Positions 23,180 to 34,628 of a stretch of DNA of 64,000 nt are shown in pieces (position 1 is the stretch's first letter; each line of letters opens with the position of its first letter). The notes under the pieces are model-generated. The model made no database searches. It was not told where the DNA came from and saw only the letters and a list, made by a program, of their open reading frames with translations. Origin of the DNA: Armillaria gallica (lineage: Eukaryota; Basidiomycota; Agaricomycetes; Agaricales; Physalacriaceae); contig JBANDB010000020.1 in the NCBI GenBank assembly GCA_037576215.1, forward strand, positions 806,001 to 870,000, in the 5' to 3' direction. The translations under genes were made by a program, and so were the position numbers.

Positions 23180-23486
23180 TATAGTATAGATGTGAGCATG
23201 GTGATCGTTCTGAACTTTTTATGCCCCGGTGCTAGTTCCTTCATGAGGGCGTATAATTACTGTCGAGGACTGAAGCTGAATGAGCTCGCCTTCTACTTTT
23301 TAATCGAGTTATGGAGCAGATCGAGGTTGTCAGTAGTTGGTTAGAAGATTATGCCCTGTTGGCAAAGGTTAGCTACCCCAGACTTATCTCTGGCTGAAAA
23401 CCATTGGAGACAAGTGGTAGCCTCGAATTCTGAGAATGATTTCCGCTTCCTGTGGGTGAGTAGCGAACGTGACGAGTGAACGTACG

Positions 23487-23546
23487 GGTACCGCGGATCA
23501 GTGGTGTAATTTACGGTATCTCGGAGTTCAATTCTCTGTTACTACC
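23487..23546 (+). ncRNA. tRNA-like module, family 2
   Basis: Internal words GATCAGTGGTGTAAT and GGAGTTCAATTCTCTG resemble A and B boxes. Homologous modules lie at 25988-26049 and 42162-42220. The end tetramers GGTA and TACC pair; the other two copies use GTAG/CTAC and GCAG/CTGC. Confidence 0.5.
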
Positions 23547-25008
23547 ATGTGTTCGCGTTGAATTGTTGAACCTCATGTTCATCCTAGAGTTCACGCACCT
23601 ATTTTTGTTATATAGTATGTCTGAGAGTAAATTATAAAAACAATTCTGTCATAGAGTAGATTTTTGGCAGGACGGAAGCCGGATATTGCCGAAGATGCTC
23701 GCCTTCTGCCATCATTACCAGTTGCACCCTCTCCTACCTCTGCCATCGCTTCTTTCTCCTAGCCTCCCTGATTCCTCCACCGAAGGGATGCGCATAATAT
23801 TTCTCCGGGCGAATGAAGTTCTTGGATTGGGCGCACTGGTTGAAACTTGACATGTACGTGGCGAGGGTTTTGTATGACCGGTCTTGATGCTAACTGTAGC
23901 CAACTCCCAGACCGTTTATGCAATCTGTGCTGCGTGTTCCGTGTGTCTGTGCTCTTAAGGATATACGACATATAAAGGACGACCAATGACAACAAGAACT
24001 CGACGCCACGTTCAAGTCACCGATATTGAACAAAAGGATACTGAAAGGGAGCGCCACGCAGTACCAGTGCTAGGTTTTTTTCTGTAGGTATTCTGCGCGT
24101 TATTTCAGTGTCTGGCCAACCCTAGATGTCTATCCTTTCAGAAGTCTCTCGGGCTCTAAGGCCTAGTCCTAAGGACGCGCGCACTTTCAACACCTTAATT
24201 AGACCCCAACTCGCTGCCGAGGGGAGCACTGCTCTTAGCAATCCATCATCACTACGTTCGATAACGATTCAGGTGGACGTACGGCGGGAGGAATACTCTG
24301 GCTTGTGGTGCTCATCGGTCTGCGAGTGTGTTCAATCTGGTTTCGCGTGGCGCAATCAGTGAGTCGCCAGTGTCGCTTTGTGATCCCCCCTCAGGCTGAC
24401 ATTTCCGGTTTAGTAATGTGTCGACTATCGAGAAGAGGAACCGTGGGTCACGGGACTCGGAAGGATGCATACGCTGTTCTAACGCAGGGATACCCGACCC
24501 AAAAATGCTCACTGGCTTTATTCCCTGAGTACACGCATCCAGCTCCATTCGCCTCTACTGCAAAAATATTCCGCATCCATTGTCTTCTTATTTCTCCCTT
24601 GATAGACGTGCCATGAATTATGCCACCCGGACCGTTATATATCTCTCATCGACATCGCCGACTGTCTTCTAATGACGTCACTATCCACGTCAAGCAGCTG
24701 CCGCGGATTGCATGGTCGTTTCCTCAGACCCTGTCTCCTTCTTAACCTGTGGGCTGGATGATGTGGAAGCTGGTGAGGTCAAATGCAACGAGGGACGGGT
24801 ATGACGCTGGACTGCCCGCAGACGATATCGATATCGATGTCTCTTACATCCCGCAGTTTATTCTAGCGTCACTGAGCGTGCTTTATGGGCAATGACGAGA
24901 AATCACTCCGAAAAACGAAGCTGAAGATGCGTTCAAAAAATCAGTATTAATAAGTGCCTGGGGCGAGGGATGAACAGAACCAAAGCCCGACGAAGGTCTC
25001 CATGTATG

Positions 25009-25075
25009 ATTAAGGTATATCGAATCGAAGCCCAGTGTACTGACAACACAGAGGTTCAATTCCCCATATCTTAAT
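25009..25075 (+). ncRNA. tRNA-like module, 67 nt
   Basis: Arms ATTAAGGTAT and ATATCTTAAT pair over 10 bp with one G-U wobble. A B box GAGGTTCAATTCCCC is present; the A box is weak. It is the unit C counterpart of 22158-22214. Confidence 0.5.
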
Positions 25076-25429
25076 TGATCCTCGTGCTTATCGGTTTTTG
25101 GCGTAGTTGGTCTGGACTTGGCATCAAAGATAAATCGAATACTTTGTGATTATTTTATATCATCGAGCGAAACATAGCAGTCGAAAGGACAAAAGGGATG
25201 GTGAGCACAAGGCCCATCGACAGCCATGCTCATTCCCTTGCGGTGTGTCCACATCAACACGCTGCTAAGAACCTTGCTGCATCCATCGAGATACCTTATC
25301 TACTCAACATACCTCCGTCGCTTTGCATATACCTTGTGTTTTGTTTCTCTTGCAGACTTCATATCCCCGGTTCTGCGTTAATACAGAAATTGGCAGGACT
25401 AAAACGGTATGCTTGGCAACCACTCTAAT

Positions 25430-25503
25430 TTCGGATATGGGGACTTGAAACTTAAGCTTAAGCATCCATGATTAGCTTTTTACCATATCCGAACTGCAGT
25501 TTA
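25430..25503 (-). ncRNA. tRNA-like module, 74 nt, minus strand
   Basis: Arms TTCGGATATGG and CCATATCCGAA form a perfect 11-bp stem. The minus strand carries TGGTAAAAAGC and a B-box-like GTTTCAAGTCC. A small duplication (CTTAAG words) makes it longer than its unit B partner at 22576. Confidence 0.5.
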
Positions 25504-25680
25504 GGAGTGGAACAAAGTACATGGGTTTATGAGAGCTGCGTAAAATATGCTTGTCCTTATCAGTTGGAATTTTTGATTGGGCTTGTGGAGAAGGCATGCA
25601 GATGGATCACAGATCCTTTCTTATGATACGGAGGATACGGAAGATAGAACAAGCCTGTCAGGGGTATGAACGCAACCAGA

Positions 25681-25740
25681 TATAGTATAACTAGTCGCAT
25701 AGCCATATCCCATTGCGGGATAGATTCCCGCATTCCGGTC
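25681..25740 (+). ncRNA. tRNA-Asp-like remnant; also the empty MITE site
   Basis: TATAGTATAACTAGT resembles the A-box region of fungal tRNA-Asp, and GCGGG-ATAGATT-CCCGC keeps a perfect T-arm stem with a mutated loop. A related stretch at 41971-42030 has TATAGTATAATTGTTAGCATT and GTTTCGATTCC. In unit B the MITE at 22731 sits in this same TATAGTAT word. Confidence 0.45.
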
Positions 25741-25987
25741 TAACAAGGCGACATCCTGATGAATCTCTTCCTGGGAACTAGTTCCCTCCCGATCGTGTAT
25801 AGTTTCTGTCAAGGACAAGACCTGAATCAATTTGCCTTGTCCTTTGTTTCAACGTTGTGGCTGTCGCTAGTTGCACAAACATTATGCTATGTCGGAAATA
25901 GGTTAGTCACCCTATATTTGTGGTTGAAATACAGGTAGCCAAGTCAAAACCATGCACTGGACATAGGTAGTGACCGGAATGAGGCAA

Positions 25988-26049
25988 GTAGGCATCATGG
26001 CTCAGTGGTGTGGTCTACGATTACTCAGAGTTCGATTCTCTGTCACTAC
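25988..26049 (+). ncRNA. tRNA-like module, family 2, best A box
   Basis: TGGCTCAGTGG is a textbook A box and AGAGTTCGATTCTCT is a T-arm with B box. Ends GTAG and CTAC pair. A longer 8-bp pairing is also possible between GTAGTGAC at 25967 and GTCACTAC at 26042. Length is 62 nt, with no room for a full anticodon arm. Confidence 0.55.
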
Positions 26050-26060
26050 GTTGACTGACA

Positions 26061-26640
26061 AAACGCAGCCTTTTTTAAATCCAAGTGAAACCTAAAGTTC
26101 ACGCACGAAAACGCAGTAAGTTACCGTTGGTTATGTGAAACCCGAGCATACACAATCATATACCAATGCGGCATGACCAAGCGTCTTAGTAACGATTTTA
26201 AAATTTTGACAATATTGGGGCTGTATTTGTCCACTTGGATAGAATGACGAAGAGTTTTTCGCAGTGTCTTGCTTCCATAGAGGTGAATTCGAAGTTCACG
26301 TCATACTATCTGCCTTGCTTGAGTTATAATTTCGTACAACTATATGGTGGTAATCGGTTACGCACCCCGCCAATCTCCTGTTGCGCTCCAGTCCAAGAGC
26401 ACGGTCCAAATTTAACACGGAACTGAGGTCTCGCTCTTACCTTACGCAAAATATTCAGGTCGCGCAAAGGGAGAAATACATAGCACGTTCTTTGGACATT
26501 GGACTTGGCAATGACACCAAGAATGTTAGATGTCCGGGTCAGGTTGTTTTTTCGTCCGAATTCACAGAGTTCTCTTCCTTATGAAGAAGGCTCATCCACT
26601 GATGGCGATAGAAGGTATTCTAGGAACAAACGTCGAACCA
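26061..26640. other. No gene seen
   Basis: Only short open frames without family resemblance. It lies between repeat unit C and the second F-box copy. Confidence 0.5.
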
Positions 26641-26654
26641 CGATTTGAATGATG

Positions 26655-27960
26655 ACGGTCTGATCCAACAACTGATCCGTGCGCACAGCCACATCACCCT
26701 TCTTTTCTCAACCGCCACGTTGGTTACCCATGCCGTTATGTCCACCCCTTGTGCGACACTCCGCTTGTTTCCTCGGTTGTCGAGAAGCCTGAGTCGAATG
26801 ATAGTGGGACGCTGGTTGTGGAACGCAGTATGATCGAGACGGGCTAATCTGAGCAGGATCTGGTGAGCACACTGGCTGCTTGGGTGGTCGAAGACCGCTG
26901 ATTTAGGATATTCTGAAGGCGGCGCGTATGTGTCCGTTGACTATGTAGGCGGCACTTGACGACATCTGCACTACCAATCCGTTGCCGAGTGGATGCAATG
27001 TACGTCTTTCGGCAATGTCTCAAATGTATGGATCCCAAGCTAGTCGGATTTGCTCATTCTTTCGTAGTGGCCAGAGGCTTACCTTATTTGTATGCTCCTA
27101 TTTATTTCGAGTATATGAACGTACGCGCCCTGCCGATGCCTTCTTCCTATCTGAGCACCCGTTGTATCTCCCGCACCAACTCCGCTCATACATCGCGCAC
27201 TTCGCCGATCCCGAAGCCCTCCGCGCGCTCTTTCTCTCAGAAAAACGCATCCTCAACCACATATCTCGTCATTTTCTTTGAAGAAATTCCACTGTCACCC
27301 TTGGCACCGACAAGAAACCAACCAACCCTCCTTTCCTTCGATACTTAGCTTCTAGCCGCTAATGAGTCCCTCTTCATAATTGTGGACGGATACTTCGACT
27401 TCCGTCATTCATTTTTTACCATCGTCTTCGCGTCCATGATGAATGAAAACTCCGTTCCAGTGCGTGGCATGTCAGGTCCCTGTATTCGTTTCATTCTCAT
27501 GAATACAACGTCGTCTCTCGTGATTATTGGATGGCTGTGATGTTGAGCCAGGACTTTGGTGATATGACGAACATCGCTATCTGAAGGCTACGTATCTCCG
27601 GAAATTGTTCCAATGCGCGCTTTCATTTGTGATCTCTCACTGTCGAAGACTTAGAGGTGCGCCATCCAGTCTGTATCTGTCCTCTCAGTAACTAACAAGC
27701 ACGCTCATAGGCCTGGAGAAGTGGACGTGTACATATCGACAGCACGTTACAGACATCTTGGTAATATCAGAAGACTATGTCTCGTTAATACGTGCCGATG
27801 CGGGGTGCCGTGATGCGTTGTATTTTGCCCATCCTTTAGAGGTACGGTCTAGCTCTTTTCCAGATGAAGTGGTGGGCCATCGCGGGGCGTGGCAGGTCCG
27901 AGTCTTGTGGGAAGGGGGAAGGTATAGATTACGAAGCAAAAGCAGTGATGCCTAATATAT
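26655..27960 (+). pseudogene. Second F-box gene copy, heavily decayed
   Basis: Similarity to the 13.2-kb F-box gene starts in its upstream region (10697 and 12840-13200 equivalents). The F-box itself is readable at about 27160-27281, LPHQLRSYIAHFADPEALRAL then LSEKRILNHISRHFL. A stop follows at once and later blocks are split between frames (VDGYFDFRHSFF near 27385). A tail fragment near 27745-27860 matches 13865-13965. It is clearly a dead paralogue. It lacks the roughly 1.9-kb segment that interrupts the first copy. Confidence 0.7.
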
Positions 27961-28409
27961 ATGGACAGTTGAGTAATAGAAAACGCAAAAGTCAGACAGA
28001 AATTAAGAGACAAACTTGGCCATCGTATTTGAATAAGTTTCGATGGAAGATCTCGGTCAGGATAGTGATAGGTAGAATGTTACGGAGCTGTAGCTGAATA
28101 TCCAATGTCGGGTCGCAGGTGTCTGTGAGGGACTGATACATTGAAAGTAATGGACAAAGGATAATGATGTCGTACGCATGAATCGGCTGCCTTAGCAGGA
28201 CGTCGACTTTAGCTGGACACTACTTAACTCTCTCCATCTGTCGACTTTCCCTCTTATCTTTGAAGGCTTTGCCGAGATCCCCATAAGTGTCATCGGCTGC
28301 TGTAGATATCGCTGTTCTGAGGAATGAGTCCGAGTTCTATTCTGGTCATGTTGAGGATATGAGGATAACGAATAATTAATGGTTCAAACTAGGCACTAGA
28401 AATTCCGTG
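27961..28409. other. No gene seen
   Basis: AT-leaning sequence with no recognisable frame or repeat. Confidence 0.4.
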
Positions 28410-29035
28410 TGGTCACCTGCGTGGTACCACGCTGGCGTGGTGCGTGGCCACGCAGCCATGCAATTTACTAATTCAACTCAAGTTGAACCCAAATAATTTA
28501 ATATGTTTATACTGCGTGATGCTCTGAATGCTTTCTCAAAGGTATGATTATATTCATTCCGTGTTTCTTCGTGAGTTGTCTCCAGCTAAGATACCCGGGT
28601 TAGAAAATGATTTCGAAGCTCAACTTCCGCCAAACACAGTGTATTGAACTTCGGACCTATGGTTTATAGTTACTAATGCATCTTAAATGTACACATATAT
28701 AATTAGGAGAAGGTCCTAGATTGAAAACAGGGTACTCTCTCGTTCTATGTCTCTAAAGATCTTAAACTAGTATTGTAGATATGAGTTACCCATGGATTTT
28801 ACATCTATACAGCTTCAATACAGCCTAAATGTGTTGAGGACCGTCCCAGTTGGCGATAAAACACACTAACAAATGTTACTTAATTATGTGCAAAGTTGCC
28901 CTAGACCACGCAGCCGACCACGCTGATGTACCACGCAGCCACGCGACCACGCAGCCACGCAGCCACACCACGCAGGCTGACCACGCACAGCCACACGGAT
29001 TAACCGCGCCGCCACGCGGACCACGCAGGCTTCAC
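28410..29035. mobile_element. Possible small DNA transposon bounded by inverted CCACGCAG-type clusters
   Basis: At 28411-28465 the words CCTGCGTGG and GCGTGGTACCACGC (a perfect 14-bp palindrome, 28419-28432) cluster together. At 28905-29030 the opposite-orientation words CCACGCAG and CCACGCGG are repeated many times, ending ACCACGCAGG. The interior is plain AT-rich DNA with no gene. Inverted arrays of a short word at both ends resemble subterminal repeats of non-autonomous DNA transposons. No target-site duplication was found, so the class is open. Confidence 0.45.
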
Positions 29036-29514
29036 ATTGAGATAACGTTGGTCCATACAAGGTTGCCCTTAGAAAGTGCATCATTCGCATAATTGCATTT
29101 CAATCGGCTTGTTTCTTTGGTGTCGCTCATTCCAACTAAAGAATACTGTATTCTTCCATTGGTGTGCTCTTCACAGGGAACCCCACATCGTGTACCTCAT
29201 TACTTCTAGCTTAGACAACTGCCTCTAAGGCACTCTTATACTGTTAGGATACTCATAAAATTATCTACTTCGGCTACAATACCTTTGATACTCTTAAACT
29301 TGTCAATCCCCTTCAAATGATATTTTCATACTATTGACCACATTTTAAAGTGTTCAATATCCTACCAATGCATTCGTATTTAAACCTTACAGATCATAAT
29401 GAAGCTGGTTCTATGGAAAAAAGCAACAGAAAGTAATGGAACGCGTCGACACTCGTCGCGTTTGATGGACTTGATCAACTTTTGATAGGAGTGCGGCAAT
29501 GTGTCAACCATGCT

Positions 29515-29575
29515 GACAACCACGCAGCCACGCAGCCACGCTCCACGCGACCGCGCAGCCACGCAGGCTACCACG
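29515..29575. repeat. Third CCACGCAG cluster
   Basis: ACCACGCAGCCACGCAGCCA and related words fill about 60 bp, in the same orientation as the 28905-29030 cluster. No partner in the other orientation is seen nearby. Confidence 0.6.
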
Positions 29576-29863
29576 CTGAATTCTTCTTGCCCGTTGAAAC
29601 TCACAAGGTGGATGAATTAGAAGTAGCCCGATGGTTTCGTTTGACTGTACAAAATAGCAGACCTCTGCGGTCATCCAATGGTTGTCGGTCTGTATAACCT
29701 GACTTGATCCTGGTGATGTCACTGATGGTAAGTCATCGTCATATATTCAAACCTTGGTGATCTCATACGGATGGTAGTAAATGGGCATATAAAAAGTCGC
29801 CGTGACGATTCTTAGCTGCATCGGCATCAGACATGAATAGTTCTTCAAAGAAGGGTAAAGCGC
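29576..29863. other. No gene seen
   Basis: Short non-descript stretch between the CCACGCAG cluster and the hypothetical minus-strand remnant. Confidence 0.4.
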
Positions 29864-30871
29864 TTACCGTAGAGGTTGTCCCGAATGGATGTTGCACACG
29901 TCGGCGCATCGAATTAGGAAAAACATCGCAATCCTTCTAAGATCGATATGGAGGATCACACAGTGAAGACTAGCAGGGTTCGTCCTCTTATTCCTAATTG
30001 TTTTCCAACGATAGCCCAGATGGGCCTTCACGCTAAGCACCGTCTCAGTGTTCGGGGGGCCTAACGATACAACTTCTTGTTGAAAGCAGCTGTTATTCAC
30101 ACAGACGTGATGTCAAAGTCGGTAGGTCGGTTCATCTCCGTAATCCCACGAAGAAATAGTTCACGGATGCCCTGGTCTGAACAAAGGGCGAGTTAAGATT
30201 AGAGGATACTCCAAGTCGAGAAGATGGAAAAGCTTACAGAAGATGCATAGCTCTAAAAAAGGAGCCATGATGGAATTGAACAATGAATGGAAATGATTTA
30301 GCGACACAACAACGTTGAATGCCAGAGATGGAGTGACGCAAAGGCACCTCTGTAAAGTATTGACTCCTTGTCATTTCACTGAAGCCGAAGTCGCTGCTCG
30401 CTGTGTACATCGAATACAAGGTACGTGTTATCAAATAGCAGAGAGGTTGAATCAAGGAGAGCAAAAGACAGGTTAACAGACCTCTGAAGATCTCAAGCTA
30501 GGAAGCGCGAAGCAGGATACTGAACGTACATCAATGCATGAATACAAGGTGCTGCAGAGATAATCAAGCCTGCAAACATATATGAACGGCAAGGTAAACA
30601 GAGCGCCGGTGACAGCCGAACAGCGTAAAGCGAACCCGAACGGACCGGTGGGCGGACAGACACGTAATTAACCAAAATGCACCGCCACCGAGACCCAAAA
30701 ATCCATAAGACCGAGCCTGTATACACAGGACTCGGAATGAAGCTGATAATACTTTGGGACCGCAGACCCTCGAAGCCAGTTCTCCTCCCTAGACGGGCGT
30801 GTTTCTAACACATGATCCCGAAGATCATCAAAACAATCTCTTCCTTTCCTACTCAGTCTCCTACGTGACAT
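29864..30871 (-). pseudogene. Hypothetical membrane-protein-like gene, broken
   Basis: Reading on the minus strand from the ATG at 30871, the first 50 or so residues look like real coding sequence: CFDDLRDHVLETRPSREENW, then GSAVPKYYQLHSESCVYR. Sense then appears to continue one frame over with a glycine-rich hydrophobic stretch (YGFLGLGGGAFWLITC), a possible membrane helix. Further downstream frames (30726-30493, 30464-30234, 30100-29864) have hydrophobic or mixed content with unclear splicing. I do not recognise the family. The frame slip suggests a pseudogene, but a multi-intron gene cannot be excluded. Confidence 0.35.
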
Positions 30872-30899
30872 TTGGTATGTTTCCTTTGTCTTTTTGAAT

Positions 30900-31688
30900 T
30901 GTATATTGTATAACTGTGAGCACTCGAAAGCTTCTCCAATTATCAGCTCGCGCCATATGCTTTGGATAAGTATTTACGATCCGGTGAACTTCCTAATGCA
31001 TCGGATGCTGAGATATCCTTCCCTACAACCCTCTGGAACGTGTCGGGTGTTTTGAAAATGAAGATATCTACACACACTACGGGGGTAGTATCTTGCTTTC
31101 GCGTAGCTCAATGATAGCCTGATAAGGAGCTTTTGATGTTGCAATATCGTATCGTAAATGGATGTTACAAGCCGTCATTTCCTTCGCCATAGATATCATG
31201 AGCGCCTTCCTTTCATTCGAGGGGCGAAATGTTATATTTAGCATCAACATCGGACTTTGCTGACGCGAGACAATGGATGAAAGATTTGATGAAAATTATT
31301 TTTCTTCCAAAAGTAAGAGGGACTGACGCAGTGGCTGGGAATTAGACCAACGGCTACTGTAGCTGGACTGTTAAACCACTGTGGTGTCTTCTATTGTCGT
31401 GAGCGCTAAGTGAAGGGTATAGGAAAACGAAACTCATATGTAGCACGAGTTGGAGTTCAGAAAAGCTACATGGTGCTAAGGTACTATCATTGAAGTATAT
31501 CGTTGGTACTAATGATAGCTCTGCCAGAGTCTTGTGGTGCGAACTTCGAAGACTGAAAAGTCTTCGGAAGAAAAAGATTGCCATTGACTTTGTTGCTGGA
31601 AAGAAGATTTCATAAGATCTCCACGTGCTGTATGTTCGTTGATGACGTCGGAAGGATAGATGTTGAATAAATAAGCGGACAAGGACTG
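30900..31688. other. Non-coding, with one tRNA-like module
   Basis: No gene is supported. Minus-strand 31329-31381 has arms CAGTGG and CCACTG, an A-box-like TGGTTTAACAG and a decayed B box GGTCTAATTCC; it is 53 nt long. Confidence 0.45.
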
Positions 31689-31689
31689 T

Positions 31690-32395
31690 ACACCTGACCG
31701 ACCCGGATATCGCTGACGATACTCGCCTTCTCGCACACTCGCCGCCATTACTACTACAAGGACTCTCGTTAGAACCGTCTCGTTACGTCCAAGAGAGAGA
31801 ATGGATGGGATGGTGCAAAGGTAAGCTACGAACAGCGGGAATGTACGGCGAAACCTCCGAAACCTGCCCTAGAGCCCACGTGGTCACGGAGGAACCGGAT
31901 CGGACGAAGGCTCCCATTGTCGTCCCTGCCTTCATACCTCTTCCTTCGCTTCTCAAAATATGCCTGTGCTGCTTGATATCTCCCCACGAACCAACGTTTC
32001 GAATTGAGGGCGTCATTTCCATTGGGGAAACAGTATGTGTCAGTTTTTTTCGAGTGCTAGACTTGATACTGACAGCAACCGCCCATCAGACTGCGTAGCA
32101 TCTGAAAGGAGCCTGCAGGATTCAGCATCTGTCTTCGCATGCTTCGGGACTCGCTCTCTATAGACGAACAACAGTCAAGGCACATTATTTGAGATTAACG
32201 GTGCTTCACGGCGAGCGTTACGGAGGATGGTCCTAGCATTGTCTCATGTAGGTACGATTCCCACTTTCTGTAGCCAGGTGACCCTTGACATCCATTTCTA
32301 GTATTTCTTTCCAGACGAGAAGGGCCTGCCTATTTTCGACTTTGCGATACCAGCTCTCAATCTGATACCAACCTCACTGCCAAGGTTCCCAAGAA
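31690..32395 (+). repeat. Repeat-unit fragment that truncates a GH55 gene
   Basis: A degenerate motif site (ACCCGGATATCGCTGACGAT, about 31701) and, at about 32300-32350, the words ATTTCTTTCCAGACGAGAAGG and GCCTGCCTATTTTCGA resemble parts of the 15.2-15.7 kb repeat. GH55 similarity on the minus strand stops where this block begins. Confidence 0.55.
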
Positions 32396-33590
32396 ACGTT
32401 GACAAACTGCTGGTTGCCTATCCACATCCCATATTTCCCTACAGTACGTGAACTTAGTTTGGTTCCCAAAGCATTGAAATACAAGACAGACCTCCATTGA
32501 ACTCAAGATCCGACATAAGGCCAATACTAATAAATGAGTCATTAGGTTGATCGTCCACTCGGGCAGTGACCAAGGGAAAACATGCTTTCCATTCTCCATC
32601 CAGATCCTGCAGAGAAGTTGTATCTGATAAGTCGAAGAGTGCTAAAGGAATCAAAATCTTACCCTTGATGAACAGTGTTGGGAACGGAAGACATCACAAA
32701 TTTGATGTTGAAAAGCGATGTGGCTTGTCCTACTTGCCAATGGATACCTGCGCCTTGAGACTTCTCGGCTGGTGCCCTGACATATACTTAACGTCGAAGG
32801 GACGACTCAACCAGCAGACAAGACTTACCGTGTGACGTCGATCACGAGGTTTCTCACAGAACGGAAGCTACGGTAAATCTCAGCGGTACCTCATGTATGG
32901 AAAGTCAGCGATATTCACAAGTTGTTGGTGGACGCGTACCACTGAGCACCGTTTCCCGGAACAATGTAAGGGTTCACATCTGGACGAAATTGTCGACATT
33001 ATACCGGGATTTCCATGAAGAGCAACTCACCAATAACAGCGAGATCATTGAAAGATTCTGCAGCTAGCAACGTTGGCCGATTTTTAGGGTCGCCGATGAG
33101 CTGTGTGCCATAGTAGGCTATAATCGAGTTTGAGACGAGATATGTCCTGCGTCATTGCGTCGAGTCAAATCTAGTACCAGAGCAGAATGTGAGGAGATAC
33201 ATACCCCGCCGGAAAATAAACAACGGCCCGTGTGGTGGTAGAAGAATTGCATTCTCCCTCTCCACATCGGTTACCTTGAGAGATAGCCTGACTGTATCTA
33301 TGATTAGCGAGAACAATAATTCTGAATGAAACACTGGATAATCACTTGATTGCCTCTGTATCGTAGTGTGTACCGTCACTCACGGCACCGAAATCCTTGA
33401 CGTTGCGAAAAATCTGGTACGATCCTGGATCCAGATTGAAGGGGGAAGTACCCTGATGTTTGATAGCTTCGAGCCAGAGCGGTTTACGGGTCGATGTCTC
33501 GTTGGGTATTGCTGTCGACTTTGTGGGTGCCATTGAAAGTGCGGCAAATAAAACAGCGAGAACTAAGCCTGGTATTGAACGGAAAAACAT
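32396..33590 (-). pseudogene. GH55 beta-1,3-glucanase paralogue, 5' half only
   Basis: The ATG at 33590 starts a signal peptide (MFFRSIPGLVLAVLFAALSM), then WLEAIKHQGTSPFN and VFRNVKDFGAVSDG, closely parallel to the intact neighbour. Further exons give GNRCGEGECNSSTTTRAVVY, TYLVSNSIIAYYGTQLIGDP, GNGAQWYASTNN, VRNLVIDVTR, GAGIHWQVGQATSLFNIKF, IWMENG and YGMWIGNQQ. The coding match then ends near 32400, so the C-terminal beta-helix is missing. Intron positions are mostly shared with the neighbour. The donor after WMENG reads GC, not GT, and the donor after GNQQ has changed to GTTTGT. A TATA-like ATAAAAA lies 34-40 bp upstream. It is dead by truncation, with repeat DNA at the break. Confidence 0.85.
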
Positions 33591-34628
33591 GATGGAAGAC
33601 GGCGAGCCGGTATCACCCAGCGATTTTTATCCTCTTCCAGCAACCGAACAGATCGACCTTAGAATAGAATCGAAGAATACGTGGAAATAGATGCACTGGA
33701 GCACCATACAACGGAAAAAAGACCCTTTCCGACATTGGCGTCAGGCAAGCTGATATTCAGTGCTAACATTCCCAGTTGATCGGTTTACTAACAGCGGAAT
33801 TTCCGCCGCACATAAGCCTTGCTAACTGAGGATGGCAGAGATGTTTCACATGCCCATTCAGGCGGCCTCTTCAACCTATGAGTGTACTTGCGGCTTGATA
33901 GAACGGATTGACATATGCTAGAGATGAGAGACGAGCCTTTTAACTGAGATGAAGTACTGACAGTGACGAGCGTGCATGATATCGTGTCATGAGCTTCAAT
34001 CCCTTCTCCTTCGAAGAGCCCTCGAAGTGCGAAGTAAGATGAATGATATCACGGTCAAACAGTGGCTGACGTCATCGGATATCGAGTTGGCCGTAAATAG
34101 CAGAAAAAGGAACTGTACTAACTAAGTCAAGAGAAATCTCAATAGGGCGAGAGCGGAAACGGAACGTTATTGTTGTATGTATGAGAAGCCGGTCAGATGC
34201 GAATATCGGTCAGTAGCGGCTTGGAGCTTTTTGGAATCATGTTTTCCAGGACACAGGTGTTGCATAGGTGACATCTTACCGTGCATCATCTAATGAATCT
34301 AATGATATAGTACTGGTACGATTGTTTACGAGTCTTTCGAGATAAATGTCACTTATTCTGTGTCGAGTCAAACTGGTAAAAGGATTCAAAGCGTGCGATA
34401 GTTAGAGTTGTATGTCATGGACTCTCTCGCCGGCGCTGAAATCACTTTGTGAGCTAGTTCTGCCTTGCGACGTGAACGATCTTACGCAGAACAATCATTC
34501 GAGGAAAATAATAAGCGAGTAAAACTATAGCAAAGCAAAAACAGCAATAAATACTAACATACATGTGCTCCGGGATCAAGATCCTACGCCAGATAGATAA
34601 TTGTGTACACCAGGGCCAATCAAATTTC
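33591..34628. other. Spacer between the two GH55 genes
   Basis: It holds the upstream region of the truncated copy and the 3' flank of the intact gene. No open frame of note and no recognisable repeat. Confidence 0.6.

Larger units (their letters stand above)
23300..26060 (+). repeat. Repeat unit C
   Basis: It shares the GCCGGATATTGCCGAAGATG site (23678-23697) and the following blocks with units A, B and D. From 24930 to about 25850 it parallels 22000-23280 of unit B without the MITE. Four tRNA-like modules lie in it or at its edges. All coding frames are short and broken. Confidence 0.7.
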
